Notes under the pieces: generated by a model
The model's database searches: none
Seen by the model: only the letters and a program-made list of their open reading frames with translations
What the model was told of the DNA's origin: nothing
Assembly: GCF_026212465.1 (NCBI RefSeq)
Contig: NC_080056.1
Location: forward strand, 23,389,872 to 23,453,871
DNA from: Amaranthus tricolor
Taxonomy: Eukaryota > Streptophyta > Magnoliopsida > Caryophyllales > Amaranthaceae
Direction of reading: 5' to 3'
DNA: 64,000 nt
In this document: positions 1 to 12,192 of the stretch, one piece after another
Numbering within the stretch: position 1 is the first letter of the stretch
Layout of the letters: the number at the start of each line of letters is the position of its first letter
Program-made: the position numbers and the translations under genes

Positions 1-917
1 CATCTATATATACTTCCATTGTGCTTCCTATATGTTTTTCGAACATCTTGTTGACTAGTCTTTGGTATGTTGCTCCAGCATTCTTCAGTCCGTGAGGCAT
101 TACCTTGTAGCAATATATTCCTTTGCTAGTTATGAAGGTTGTCTTTTCTTGGACATCTTTGTGCATGAGAATCTGATTGTATCCATTGTATGCATCCATA
201 AGGAGAGCAGCTCGTGTCTTTGCTATTGCATCCACCATGACATCGATGTGAGGGAGTGGGAATAAATCCTTTGGGCATACTTATTGATGTCTGTGAAATC
301 GATGCATATTCTCCACTTCCCATTTTTCTTTCTGACTACCACCACGTTGGCTAACTAGTTTAGATATTTAACCTCTCTGACTTTCGAGCAGATTCAGAAC
401 TTCTTCGTTAATCACTTTGTTCCTTTTTGGTGCAAATTTCCCTCTTTTCTACTTTACTAGTATATGCTTTGGGTCCACGTTCGCTTGTGTGTAATTACTA
501 CTAGGGGGATTCCCTTCATGTCTTTGTGTGTCCATGCAAAGCATCCTTCTATGCTTCTAGGAATTCTAGGACTTATTGATTGAGGTCTTTACTCAATTCT
601 GCTCATATTTGTACTTTCTGATTTGAATGGTCTGGATTCATCTGGACCTCAATTGCTTCTTGTTCTTTTGCTATGATGATCTTTTTGTGGCCCAACCGAA
701 TCTCTGATTGCTATGTTGATCTTTTCTTTGTAGATGTTGCTTTCAAGGCTATTTTGTAGCATTCTTTGGCTTCCTTTGGGTCTCCCTTGTTTTCTTGGAT
801 TCCCCAATTGTTGGTAAACTTGATGATCTGATGATACGTAGATGGGATGGCTTTCATTTCATGTACCTAAGGTCTGCCCAAAATCATGTTGTAGGATGAC
901 AGAGATCACTAGGAATT
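1..917 (-). pseudogene. Ty3/gypsy reverse transcriptase region, tandem copy 1 (runs off window)
   Basis: Minus-strand translation of roughly 1-480 gives a Ty3/gypsy RT: a GLKNAGATYQRLVN-type segment ends in VYIDD at the window edge. RT copies the element RNA into DNA. Bases 480-917 link it to the protease but hold no long open frame, so the polyprotein is broken here. The order gag, protease, RT on the minus strand and the RT motif fit the Tat-like branch. The same segment recurs at 6908-7241 plus 17421 onward. How far the element continues to the left cannot be seen. Confidence 0.8.
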
Positions 918-1199
918 TTACTTACAGATTGATCCCTTTGCATAGGTAGGCAATGTAATCTCTCCTATGGTTTTCGCAGTTTCTCCACTGAATCCGACCA
1001 ACATTGTTGACTTATTGATGATATCTTTCTCGTCAATGTTCATATGTTTCGCTGTATCAAGCATAATGATGTTGGCTGAACTTCCGTTGTCAACTAGGAT
1101 CCTCTTTATCAAACAATTTCTAGCTAGGAGTGATATTACTAGGCCTTCATGGTGCTCCTCTACTGCATCACTTTCTTCGAATATGATTGGAATATCCAT
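918..1199 (-). pseudogene. Ty3/gypsy aspartic protease domain, copy 1
   Basis: The 93-residue frame contains ILVDNGSSANII, the retropepsin active-site loop in its Asp-Asn-Gly form, as part of a gag-pol polyprotein. Such proteases cut the polyprotein into mature parts. It lies between the zinc-knuckle part of gag (higher coordinates) and RT (lower), the normal order for a minus-strand element. The frame stops near 918, so this is a fragment. The matching domain in copy 2 is at 17949-18290 and differs at several residues. Confidence 0.8.
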
Positions 1200-1205
1200 C
1201 TTGTC

Positions 1206-2807
1206 TTATGCCTTCCTTGTTGGCTTGCTCATGTTTCTTTCTTTGGCGTGGCACTTCACTCCTGAATACGTCAGGGCACACACTTTTGATCCTCCGGACA
1301 TGAAACAAATGGTCTTGACAATGGGAGGAGGAGGTGAGGGGCCACCTTGGTTGGACTCTCTTTCTCTGCCTGCGCCTTTGGACCTATTCTTCATGAGTTC
1401 TATAAGATATCCCTTCTTTAGCAGGTAGGAAACTTCCTTTCTAAGCGCTACACATTCATCAATAGTGTGACCAATATCTGAATGGAAGCCACACCACCTC
1501 GATCGGTCTTTCTTCTCTCCTGCCCTATCGCTCTTTCTAGGCCATTGCACAATATCTCCCATTTTGTTCAAGGTCCTAATCACATCTGCAAGGTTAACAT
1601 TGAAACAATATTCATTCAATTTAGGGGGGAGTTCGGGATCTTCCCTTCAATCTGTGAATTCTCCTTCAACAACATTGAATGTTCCATCTTCAAAGCGGGA
1701 TCGTTGATAAGGCTTGAATCTATGATCCCTTCTAGGAAAGTTGTTGCTCCTTCTTGATGAACGATCTGGCTCAAGAGCCCTCCTTGCATAGACATCTTCT
1801 TCAAACCTAACTTGGAGCATTGCTTTGGATTGGACATCTTTAAATGTTGTGTAGTGATACTTAGTCAGTTCCTTATATAGCTCGCTATGGTCCAGCATTC
1901 CTCTTCTGAATACTTCGGTAGTTGTGGGAGCATCACATTTATATATCCTAATCTTCTCCCTATTAAACCTGTTAAGGTAATCCCTCAAGGATTCTCCATG
2001 CCTTTGCACAACTCTGTACAGATCTGATGATTGCCTCTCGATCTTCGTACTGCTAGCAAATTGGATCTTGAATAGGTAGACCATTACTGCAAAAGATCGA
2101 ATAGTCCCATCATCTAAATTAATGAACCAAGTTAGTGTTGGACCTGACAAGGTGGGTCTAAAGCCTTTGCAAATGATTGCCTCTCTGATATCTCTAGGGA
2201 ATGTATTCGGCTTGTAAAGAGACACGTGCTCATCAGGGTCTGTTGTTCCATCGTACATGTCTATGCTGGGCGTACTGAACCTTTTTGGCACTTCCACCAT
2301 GGCAATCTCTTCTGAGAAGGATGACTCTATGTAGCCATCTGCGGCCTCTTCCTCCATGGGCTTTGGCGCTCTTGAGATTTTCGCAATCTTGGCCTCGAAT
2401 GCCTTAAGGTATTCCTTGACCACTTTTTCTATCTTTCCCTCCTCAATTCCTGATTGCTTGCTCTTTTGGAAAGTACCTGCACCAATAAAACCTTCATGTA
2501 TGGCTGTGTCCCTATTGTTGGAACCTTTTTCCCCGTTAGTAGGGGTATGGAAAGCTTCTGACATATCGAGTTGCATGGCTATGCTTTTGGTATTCTTTCT
2601 GGAATTGACTATTTTGGAAGCAACTAACTGTATTTGGTTGCGGAGGGCTTCATTTTTTTTGGTCAGGCTAGTGAGTTTGGCTTTAGTTTGGACATTTTGG
2701 GCCAACAAGGTCTCGACTTGGCCTTTCTTCCGGTCTAGGGTTTGGTGGAATGCGTTCATTCCTTCATTAATTTCGGTTATGGTGAAGGGTACTGGTTGTT
2801 GAGTCAT
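1206..2807 (-). CDS. Ty3/gypsy gag, copy 1 (two frames)
   Basis: The 386-residue frame 1647-2807 starts MTQQPVPFTI. It has a predicted coiled coil near residues 25-75 and a capsid-like retrotransposon gag domain near 205-300 (TLTWFINLDDGTIRSF, then RHGESLRDYLNRF). A second frame, 1206-1619, carries the C-terminal zinc-binding signature WCGFHSDIGHTIDEC, which binds element RNA. The frames do not join, so a frameshift near 1620-1650 separates capsid from zinc knuckle. The ATG at 2807 is about 55 bp inside the primer site, as expected for a gag start. Copy 2 is more damaged. The FHxxxGH variant is typical of Tat-type elements. Confidence 0.8.
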
Positions 2808-2864
2808 AACTGAATGATGTTTTTGGCTTTTTGGAGAGTTTTTGGCAGGTTAATTGATTATTAG

Positions 2865-2880
2865 CCCCACGGTGGCACCA
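2865..2880 (-). other. Primer binding site of the gypsy element, copy 1
   Basis: The minus strand reads TGGTGCCACCGTGGGG, three bases inside the LTR end (…CCTAAACA at 2884). A TGG start at this spacing is a tRNA primer site. I cannot assign the tRNA with confidence. Confidence 0.7.
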
Positions 2881-2883
2881 AAT

Positions 2884-3190
2884 TGTTTAGGCAAATCTTA
2901 ATAGGGGTAATAACAATCAACCCTGCATTAACAATCACAATAACCAAGAACAAAAGCACAATAAAGAACGAGCAAATTAACTAAAGGAATAAGAGTTAAA
3001 GAGACAATAATGAGTAAGGATAAGCTCCTTGATCAGAAAAGACATAGAATTCGTAAGTAACTTGTATATATCTTCAAGTATTAATGTATGAATGAAACTG
3101 TTATAAATGTTCTCATCAATTTATACCTAGGGAATACCAGGGTTTTACAAGTATTTTCGGAATGTATTCAAAAGGGGAAGATCTTTGTTG
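2884..3190 (-). repeat. Partial LTR of the gypsy element, copy 1
   Basis: The LTR edge is fixed by the primer site. On the minus strand it holds GGTATAAATT near 3118-3127, a TATA box matching GTATAAATAG in copy 2 (20257-20266). Only about 60 bp of U3 remain before Harbinger coding sequence begins near 3190, so the LTR is truncated or interrupted. It lacks about 37 bp that copy 2 has just inside the LTR edge. Confidence 0.65.
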
Positions 3191-3214
3191 TTTATTCTTC
3201 TTTCCTTGTGTTCC

Positions 3215-4115
3215 TTATGTATTTTTGGAATTCTTTCCCAATTGATTGACTAATTGATCTTCTTTCCATACTTGGTCAATCACGCCGTTTTGAATTGATC
3301 TCTTTTTTGGCTTACTATCGAGTCCCTCCTTTAAAACTTGGTTCTCATAGTCATCATCTGGACTTCCTTTTCTTTTCTTACCTTTAGATGAACTATCTCT
3401 TGCTCTCACTTTTGAAAGAACTTGAAGATCCTAATTTTTGCATCATTGGAGAATTATTACAACCAAAATCCTCTAGAATTATTTCATTTTTGCTTACTAG
3501 GTCATCGATAGCTTTAATGTTATTTGGTGGGAAATCTTTTCCATTGTCACTCCTTTGACGTAGTGCTATCTCTTTTTCTGTTAGAGATCCTTCACCATTT
3601 TCCCAATCTTTTGCATAAAGGTCCATGAGTTTCTCGTAAAATGGAATAGGAGTCGACATCCATTTTTGGGCTTCAGGTTTAGTCTATAATATGTGATTTA
3701 ACACAATGTATTTATTAGTGAATATTTTAAAATAATACAATGCTTAAATTTTATTTTAAAAAGAGTAAAAACACCTCAATCAAGGCTTGATATACTTTGC
3801 TAAAAATAGCTTGCTCTCAGAATCCCATTCAAAGCCACTGGAATTCTTAAACATATTAGATCATGTGCATCATGAAAATAGAATATTAATAGTCTTTTGG
3901 CGATTCTACAAGTGCTCTTTCTTAAGTAGTGGAAGCTCGAGCTTTTAACGGAATTCCTTGACCATGAATCATAGAATGAAGAAGTCCATTGACCATTTAT
4001 TCTATTACCAATCTATTGTTGGTGAAGTAGTGAATCAATGAGAAGTGCATCCATGTTTTCGATTCATTTTATTTGGACTCCTCGATCATTCATCTTTGAT
4101 GGTATGTCCATCTAG
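3215..4115 (-). pseudogene. Myb/SANT-like protein of PIF/Harbinger, copy 1
   Basis: PIF/Harbinger elements encode a second protein with a Myb/SANT-like domain that helps the transposase bind element ends. On the minus strand, pieces of this domain appear in order: LLIDSLLHQQQIGNRING (near 4020-4090), SSGFEWDSESK…YIKP (3780-3860) and PIFPYEKL-like STPIPFYEKLMDLYAKDW (3590-3659), then a Lys-rich tail ending near 3215. The pieces lie in different frames, with stops between 3660 and 4000, so the gene is broken. Copy 2 (20335-30895) has an open N-terminal part starting MDIPAKKNDRE. Confidence 0.7.
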
Positions 4116-4810
4116 TTAACCTACACGTACAATGTAATAAAATAACATACAAGTATGCATTTTTTTAAATTTCCTATCATTTAAAAAATAGTTGACATTG
4201 ATAAGTTAAACTCACTTAATAAAAAAAAAATACATTAACATTCAAGTTTGATAATCCTTGTCATCTTATTATACGAAACAACAAACTAAAGTACATACGC
4301 CTTCCACATTTGAGTAGCTATATTATCACGAATAACTTTTCCTTCTTCGGTATCCTCATCTATTGCATTGCGCCTAAGTCGTCTCCTACTATTTAAGAGC
4401 TCACGATCAACATCAACAATAAGCTCCTTATCAGGATCAATACTCATTAAAAAGTTATGCAATATACAACATGCTAAGAAAACATCTCTTTGTGCATCAA
4501 AAGTGTAGTGTGGCTCAGTTGAACTTGCAATAATAGCAAATCCTTTTTTCAACAACCCAAATGCTCTCTCTATAGCATTGCGTGGTGACGCGTGCCAAAG
4601 ATTAAAAAGTTTTTGTGCATTTTTTAGTTCACGAATAGAGTACTCTTTTAGGTGATAGCGTACACCCTATAAGGGGTTAAGAGCGCATCAGTGAGCATGA
4701 AACTAACATCAACTAGATTATATTTACCTAAAAATAACTCATAAAAATTGGATGATTGAAGTATGTTATATGAACTCAAAGTTTGTCTTAAGTTATAGCT
4801 ATTACCTTCA

Positions 4811-5355
4811 CGGCCCGTTTGGTTGATGGTAATGAAGTAATGGGAATGAAATGTTGTAATGGCAATGAAGGAATGGATATGAGAATTGGTAATGAAGATT
4901 ATTTTTTTTGGTGTGCATGACTAAAGAATGGTAATGTAAGATAATATTCTATTGATTGCATTTGGTTGTTAGTAATAAAAAATGGTAATGACTCTTAATT
5001 TCATTATTGTATATTTGTATCTAAAAGCATTATTGCATCTAAATTATTCTATCTAATGATTCTTTTTTTAATAATAATATTTTTTGGATAATTACATACA
5101 TTATCTTTTTTTTCTTCATTATTTTTTTTCTTCAGCTCGAATCAAAATTACCTTATTTTATTACCACAGTAATACTTCATTACCATTACAGCCTAATACC
5201 AGGTTGTTTGATGGTAATAAAAATGGCCCTTTTTGGTAATTTCATTACCTTATTTTATTATTATCCATTACCATTGAAGGCATCCAAACAACCAAATTTT
5301 TATTACTAATTTTATTACCATTACCGCCCTCTAATACCATGTACCAAACGGGCTG
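4811..5355. mobile_element. 545-bp MITE inside Harbinger copy 1
   Basis: Termini are CGGCCCGTTTGGT and its near inverse …ACCAAACGGGCTG, flanked by TCA (4808-4810 and 5356-5358). Copy 2 has the empty site (ACCTTCAAAGG near 31586-31600), so insertion followed the tandem duplication. The interior is rich in GGTAATGA/ATTACC repeats. A second end-like stretch near 5200 suggests a compound structure. A 3-bp TSD and GTTTGG termini fit a Harbinger-type MITE. Confidence 0.8.
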
Positions 5356-5431
5356 TCAAAGATATGCAATCTATCTTCTCTATTTAATACATCTTTAATT
5401 ATTCTTGAATCTGATGTTGTTCCTACCCATC

Positions 5432-5447
5432 CAGGTAAGTAGGTAAC
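5432..5447. other. Putative hAT excision footprint in copy 1
   Basis: Reads CAGGTAAG followed by TAGGTAAC, two 8-mers that differ only at the junction and outer base. In copy 2 the same spot holds a complete hAT-type element between CAGGTAAC and AAGGTAAC. See findings. Confidence 0.5.
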
Positions 5448-6231
5448 ACGTAAGTAAACATTAAATCAAATTTTAAGATGCCAAGACATTTTGAGTAGGC
5501 ATTTTTCTACCACGATACCTTGGTGCATTAGAATTAGAAATTTTAACACGGACATGTGTACCATCAGTAGCTCCTATATAATCTTGACATAAAATTAAAG
5601 TTGCACAATATTTTATATTTTTATGTACAATTATAATTAAAGTTACTTAAATCATATAGTTTATCTTAAAATATGGGTAAAATCTGTTGTTGTTCATAAT
5701 CTCCAAAGGAATAGATGTTCCGTCAGGTTGTATAAGAAATTCATTCTCTAAAGAAATGATAGTTTCCATAACTCAAGGAAAATATCTACTTATGGTCTCA
5801 CCGGAATGACGAAAAGCATCTTGCAAAACGCAATTTCTTACGTTATGGGCAATAGCATGTATAAATATTGCAACTTGCTCTTCAACATTAGCATGACGTG
5901 TGTCATTCAATTGACTCCTTGTATACAATAGGGTACATAAATGAGAAAAAGTATCTAGTAGCATACGTAAAAATGACGACTTCTTCTAAAAGTTGTATAA
6001 AATGTAGAAAGGTTTCTCCTTGCAATCTCTCATGCAATAGTCTCTTCTCTAGATGGCATATGGTTATAAATCAACCTTTTTTGGATTATGTATAATTCAT
6101 ATATAACTAAACAAATCATTTTGATAGTAGCAAATTGCCTCATTATATCCCAAGTCATTACCAAAGAATCAACACTGTAGTCATCTATCTATATTTGGCA
6201 CATGGTAACTACCATTACAATCTTCTTCCAT

Positions 6232-6907
6232 CTATGGCATAATATGCAACAAAATTAAAGAATAAAAATATAAAATAGATTAAATTATAGCAGAAAAAAT
6301 ATATAAACATTCTTGAAAAGAAAAATATATAAACATGTAAAAATTCATTATTTTGACATAATAGCAAAAAAAATAAAATAAAATAAAATAAATAAATAAA
6401 TAAATAAATTCATAATACTATATAATAACAACAAAAAGGACAATCTAATTTCATCACTATTATAATACATAGACACATAACTAATTACACCATAAAAAGA
6501 TTGATATTAATTTATATCATAAAGTATTTATGAGGACTATGACATACGAGTATTTCAGTAAAATTAAATTTTTTTACAAACTTTACACAAACATAAAATC
6601 CATTCAGAAATACAATACATAAAATGAATTGATCCAATAATATTTCAGCAATTAATCCTACCGTATCAAATAGGAGTACGAATATGATTTAAGTAACCCA
6701 AAAATCCATAATCATACTTAGTAGCAGACATACAATAAACCCAAATAAACAAAGAGTTAAAAATAAAAAAAAATAAAATAAAGAGAAAATTTACAAGGAT
6801 TTCGGACCTTGATTATTGAAAATTTGCTTAGATCTTCAAGTAGCTTTAGGTAATGGGGTATGCTTGATTGCAGTGATAAAAGAGAGTTGTGGTTGATTAT
6901 TATTATA
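6232..6907. other. AT-rich non-coding end of Harbinger copy 1
   Basis: No coding frame is seen. It holds a short (AAAAT)n/(AAAT)n microsatellite near 6366-6410. It ends at TTGATTATTATTA, where gypsy RT sequence starts abruptly; this is the duplication junction. I could not find clear Harbinger terminal inverted repeats. Confidence 0.6.
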
Positions 6908-7241
6908 ATTCCATTGTGCTTCCTGTATGTTTTTCGAACATCTTGTTGACTAGTCTTTGGTATGTTGCTCCAACATTCTTCAGTCCGTAAGGCATTACCT
7001 TATAGCAATATATTCCTTGGCTAGTTATGAAGGTTGTCTTTTCTTGGACATCTTAGTGCGTGAGAATCTGATTGTATCCATTGTATGCATCCATAAAGGA
7101 GAGTAGCACGTGTCTATTCTATTGCATCCACCATGACATCGATGTGAGGGAGTGAAAATAAATCCTTTGGGCATGCCTTATTGATGTTTGTGAAATTGAT
7201 GCATATTCTCCACTTCCCATTTTTCTTTCTGACTACCACCA
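6908..7241 (-). pseudogene. Gypsy RT fragment, tandem copy 2 (left part)
   Basis: Near-identical to positions 15-342 and joined directly to the Harbinger tail of copy 1. It is cut at 7241 by the Athila-like insertion and resumes at 17421/17426. CACCA at 7237-7241 is the target-site duplication. Confidence 0.85.
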
Positions 7242-8816
7242 TGATAGCAAGATTTTCACAGTCGTCTATGCTAAACCTTGAACCAAACAATACTTATAAC
7301 AACTTATGCACTACACAAGTATAGTGGGGTAGGGGATAGAACCACGAGGACAAGGTTGATTATAAACTCCGCGTCTCAACATAAATATTTTTTTTGTAGG
7401 TTGAAGAGCATCTAAAACTAATGACGGAAATAACAAACACAGTTGATTAACAATATAAACCAAAGGAGAGAAAAAGGGATTGAGATTAGATTCACCCTAG
7501 GAAGGCGATCTTAAAAGAGCATATATTGGGTCAGAAGAAATCAAACAATGACTAGTCTAGACACCCGAGAGTGCAAGAGGAAGTTGGTGATTCCACAAAT
7601 CACAACAAACGACCTATAATCGCCTTATGTCTCCGGAGGAGTTGCAAGACAAGATTCACATTGGGTTTCGAGAACCAATCATTATCATCTTTTCCTTAAT
7701 CCTAAACAATAAAGAGCATAAACATTCCTTGGGTTTCACTAATCAATCCCCAAGGAGAACTACTCACACATGATTGAAATATAGGAAACAATGAAAATCA
7801 ATAGAACAAAAACCATATATAATGGTGATCAAAAGAAACCAACAATAGTAATAGTAATGTAGAAACTATTCTAAATGAGCAATAAATATAAGGCAAGACA
7901 ATAAATGCAATAAATGAAATCAAAGTAAATGCATTAAATGAACTTGAAGCAATGAGGAGATTGATACTTACAACCAAATGTTGACGCTACAATAAGAAGG
8001 TGCCAAACATTCAATAATCGAGATTGAAATCCAAATTAGAAAGTAAAGACTTGAAATAAAAGATTGAGATAATAAAACTATGATAAACTAGGGTTATTTA
8101 CTTAAAAGGCTAAGTAATAAAGCTATATTAGAGAATGTATTAGGGCTCTCTCCTTGCTTTTATAGAAAGGGGGGTATTTTTACCCTCTAAGCAAAGGAAA
8201 TTCGAATGCCCAAAAATGCCCTTGAGTTTGGCTTGAAAAGAAATACGGTTCCCGCAGAAAATAGGTCTATTCGCCCAAATGAAGGATCCATTAGCCCGAA
8301 TCTCGATGTTTTGAATAATTTCAGGAACTTTCTCTGGGGTTGGTTCGCCCGAATGAAGCGTCCATTCGGTCGAATGGGACCACTCACCCAAATGGTGCGT
8401 CATTCGCCTATTCCATCAGCTTTGATGACTCTTCTTTGAGAAAATAGGGGCCATTCGACCGAATGATATTTCCATTCGGCCGAATGGAGCTTGATTCGGC
8501 AGTTTCAGATTTTTTTGCCTCCAGATCAACACCAATTGCTTGAATGGTGTCTTGGTTAGCCTAAATGGAGTAACAACTAGTGATTAGAGGCTTCCAAGCT
8601 CAGTGTGTCCTCCGGGGAAGTCTTCGCTTTGCATGCCAAAGTCTCACTACGCATCAATGTTGACCTTGTTGTCTTCGAATCTCCTAAAATAACCACAAAA
8701 CAACCCCAAAGACAAGAACAAGGTAAAATCGTGCGTAAGGTGCATAATAACGATTGAAAAGCATAAAACTTGGCACAATAAAGCGGTAGTAAACGTGTTC
8801 ATAAATGAGCACATCA
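7242..8816 (-). repeat. 3' LTR of the Athila-like element
   Basis: Starts TGATAGCAAG and ends GAGCACATCA on the plus strand. It contains CATTCG/CGAATG palindromes (8268-8498) and a minus-strand CTATAAAAG near 8158-8166. The GGTATAAATACC motif of the other LTR is mutated here. Confidence 0.92.
8268..8498. repeat. Palindrome cluster in 3' LTR U3
   Basis: Contains CATTCGGTCGAATG, CATTCGACCGAATG (8452-8465) and CATTCGGCCGAATG (8473-8486), plus degenerate copies. They lie about 100-330 bp upstream of the LTR TATA box on the minus strand. Confidence 0.8.
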
Positions 8817-8831
8817 ACTTCCCCCAAGCTA
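8817..8831 (-). other. Polypurine tract of the Athila-like element
   Basis: The minus strand reads TAGCTTGGGGGAAGT, immediately before the 3' LTR, where plus-strand DNA synthesis would be primed. Confidence 0.85.
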
Positions 8832-10623
8832 AACCTTTGTTAGTCCTTAGCAAACCAACCATCATGACAACGAGAGAACTCAAGGCAAAACAAATTTGAA
8901 TCAAAAAGAAATAAGGTGAGAGGAAACTAAACACTGCAAGCTGTGTGCGTGCAAACTCTTTCTCAACCATAGGTGTGCAAGTACAATGGGCTCAGGAGAG
9001 CATAATACCAAGAAGAATAACGCTTTCCACAGACTCGAGATCACAAGGTAGGCTACAACACAGGCTATGCCAAACACTACCTAGAGAGGTCACAAGTCTA
9101 CGCTTTCAGGGTCATTTCTCAAAAGATGTGAGAAATATGCAACGACGCTCATGTGTTTGATTATGGTTCGTGTTTTGTTCATAATCGTCCGACTAAAGAT
9201 GAGTCGGGAATCAAACACGTAATAGGGGTAAATAATGGGGATTGTGTCATATTTAACTCCAGCACAGAACAAACTAATCAGACCAAGTCAAACAGGTTAG
9301 AGAAGGGTTGTAATGTTGGCTTAAGGTTAAGGTGGGATATATTTGGGTATGTGGCGCTAAGTAGAGGATAGCAAGTGACCCTAAACACAACAGCCATAAA
9401 CATCTCATGACAAACCAAAAAACACTATATCAAACGACTATATTTACCCAAAAACCTCATGTAAGCACAATGATCTCCATTATCAAACACCATCAAAAAA
9501 TTTTAAATTTCATCACAACATGTGTTTCCAAGCTCATCTCCCAAATGAAATAATAACCTCCTCACTCTAATGAATACATATGTGTAAATTTTGATGAAGA
9601 ACATGAGGAAGGTCTCCTCACTCATAGAACATGTATGAATAATCTCTATGATAAGCACGAGAGGATGAAGGGAGAAACAACATGAGCTGAATAAAAATGA
9701 ATAGAGTCATACAAACCAACAACCAATATCATAACCAAAAGCCCACAAATCACTGTAACACACAATAACCCCACCATAACTAAGCTATCCTCTGGGTAAA
9801 AAGAGGGAACATTTGGCTCATGTGGAGGTTAAATAATGTGGCTACAAAAGAAAAGAAAACGGGAAAAACTTGGCTTAACCTTAAGTCAAATTACGTTAAA
9901 GGTAGGCTATTTGGCTATGTAGCTTAATTCTAGCGAACGTGTTATCAACCTTAGTCTTAGGAAAAGTCGACTATGCTGGAGAAGAATTGACACAATACTT
10001 AGATCCCCTAACTAGCACTCAAAATAAATAGAACTCGCAAGGAGTTCAAAAGAGGCTCAATCCTCACAGGCTAGTCGAAATGTGCCTCTAAAAGTAGTCA
10101 TCCAAGCCACCAACCAAGCAAACCAAGATCCCCCAAGTTAAGTGGAAAGCAGTCAGTCAACTCAATCCCAAAACAAGCATAGGGCTAGGAAAACACGAGT
10201 TTGCATATAACCTTTATAAAGGACACAACAGAAGCTTGCTTGTTTGTTTCAGAAGCATACATAAGAAAAAGAAAAGCAAACAAAAAAGAAAATATATACA
10301 CTAAAAACTAACAACTTTGGATTTTTAAGCAGGAGCAACAGGTCATACCAAAAAGTAGGTGAAACAAGTACTCACCTCGATGATTATGCAAAAATAACAG
10401 CTAGAACTCGTCAAATGGATGAGAGTGGAAGAACCTGAAAACAACACCAAGAAGCAGAAGCAACGAACAAAGCAACACAAAACCGCACAATAGTAATACC
10501 AGCAGCCATATAAGGCAAAAGACCGAAAGCCAAACAACAAAATGATGAGCAGAGGACAAAGGATGTACCCCCCAGCCGGGTTGAAGCCGTCCTCGGCGCT
10601 AAGGGAGGTTCGAAGGACGAACA
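8832..10623. other. Athila-like 3' non-coding region
   Basis: About 1.8 kb between the extra ORF and the polypurine tract. I see no supported coding frame, consistent with the long 3' leader typical of Athila-type elements. Confidence 0.6.
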
Positions 10624-12192
10624 CTACTCATCACCAATGAAACCCCTATCCCCATGGTCAACTTGTTCGTCCTCACCCTCTTCTTCTTCCTCACCCATGA
10701 TATCCATCCCATAATCATCCCCAACAGCTCTTCTAGGAGCTGGAGGGGTGAAGTTGTTGAACCTACGTCGACCCACACGCAGCCGATCAAACCCATGACT
10801 TAAAGATATCTCAAAATAGTTGTCATGTCGGGGGTACCAAGAGGGGGTGGCCATGGTTTCACCGATCATGTGGGAGCGGTAGGCGAAGTCATACCACGGG
10901 TAACCAGCCTGCTCAAAGTTTGTCTCTAGGTGATCGAGCCGGGTAGTGTGATGGGCCTGGGTGGTGAGGATTTGGTCAAGTCGGGACTCAATGCGACTTA
11001 GGGAGGACATAATCTCATATTCATCCTCAAAATCTTCATTATCCGGTACCGCTGAAGTAGAGGCCCGGGCGCTGCCGCTGGGGCGATCGCGCATAGCGAG
11101 GGTGTGAGGACGAGGAGGGGGTCTAAGAGGGGGGTCGACTGCGTACCTCGGCACATCGCCTTCTATGAGGTAGGAGTTGGCAAACTATAAGAGGGGAGGC
11201 AAGTGGTAAGAGGGGAGGGGAATGTTTCGGTCTTTGAGGTACCGCCATCGCAGAGGGTCGGTGTAGATAAAGCCAGCTCTCACGAGACACTGCTCGTGGA
11301 GGGTGGTTTGACTGGAAAATCTATCACTAAGTTCCACTGGATTGATCACTTCTAAGAATTCAACGATGCGATATACATGCCCTCCTACACATAACTCAGT
11401 TTTAACGTCCAGGGTGGCTGTGGTGTTCAAAAATTTTCATAGGGTCATGGGAATGCTAATTGCCGAGTCGGCGTGTGGTGCGAGGTAGCGGTGCAATATG
11501 TGCACTTCTTGGTTTCGGACGAGGTGAGGGCTAGGGGAAGAGAGCAACGTCTCACGAGCAAATTTGAAAAACATTCGAAGGACGGGGTGGTGCACATCAG
11601 AAGCATAAATGTTTCTATTCGCATAAACAAGCCGGCCAGCAATCTTAGGCCACAACTCAGAAACACGTGCATTGTCCGGTTGTTTATCCGAAATAGGTTC
11701 ATGAGCAAAACCAAATACAGAACAAAAGGTAGCATAATCAAGATAGTAGGTTGTATTCCTTAGCCGGAAGGAAAAATTTCAATCTATCCTCACGTGGGCA
11801 TGGGCTAAGAGAACGGAGAAACTCATATGTTAAAAGCTTATGAGCGGGGTGTCACATAGTTACCCAGTTCTGAAGGCCACGTGCGGTCAACAGCTCAACA
11901 AAATTATCATAAATACCCATACGATGTAAAATTAAAGATCTAAATACCGGGTAGAATTGAATTTGCGTACCTTTAAGCATTGAAAAAGCCCAAACTGCTC
12001 CGAAGATGCAAAGACCACTGTTCTTTACTCGTCGTCAAACCAAAGTTCTTGGCCTGGGAGACGTTGTGGATGTTCGGATTGTGGTTGTGGTTGTGGTTGT
12101 GGTTGCTCATCCCTTGCAACCCCTGAGGAGGACCCTTCTCCTTGTGTTCTAGATCGCTTGAATGGCAGTCTCAAGCTCCTGCGGGGTCCCAT
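10624..12192 (-). pseudogene. Athila extra ORF (ORF1-family/env-position protein), broken
   Basis: Athila elements carry an extra protein gene after pol; its function is unsettled and it is often called env-like or placed in the ATHILA ORF-1 family. A likely start is the ATG at 12192 (MGPRRSLRLPFKRSRTQG), the first good ATG after the TATA box at 12326-12337. Downstream frames give a basic/Gln-Pro stretch, a middle part with WPKIAGRLVYANRN and SDVHHPVLRMFF (11437-11655), and a C-terminal frame with a short coiled coil (SSLSRIESRLDQILTTQ, 10624-11154) and an acidic end. Several stops and frameshifts separate the parts. No signal peptide or convincing transmembrane helix is seen, so envelope function is unsupported. 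Confidence 0.65.

Larger units (their letters stand above)
4286..6231 (-). pseudogene. PIF/Harbinger DDE transposase, copy 1
   Basis: In order on the minus strand: an N-terminal helical region starting near 6231; FSHLCTLLYTR…HANVEEQVAIFIHAIAHN and RHSGETISRYF (5773-5964), the usual Harbinger N-terminal domain; a DYIGATDGTHVRV and YRGRK segment near 5500-5600, the start of the DDE nuclease core with its first Asp; and CCILHNFLMS…MWKAYVL (4286-4555), the C-terminal end. Frames are interrupted, and a MITE sits at 4811-5355 between the first Asp region and the C-terminus, so this copy cannot make transposase. The footprint at 5432-5447 lies in the same gene. Confidence 0.85.

Noticed and set aside
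8140..8439. Frames with repeated FARMN/SIRPNE residues
   Set aside because: Generated by the CATTCG/CGAATG palindromes; the same occurs at 12316-12791 and 16863-17051.
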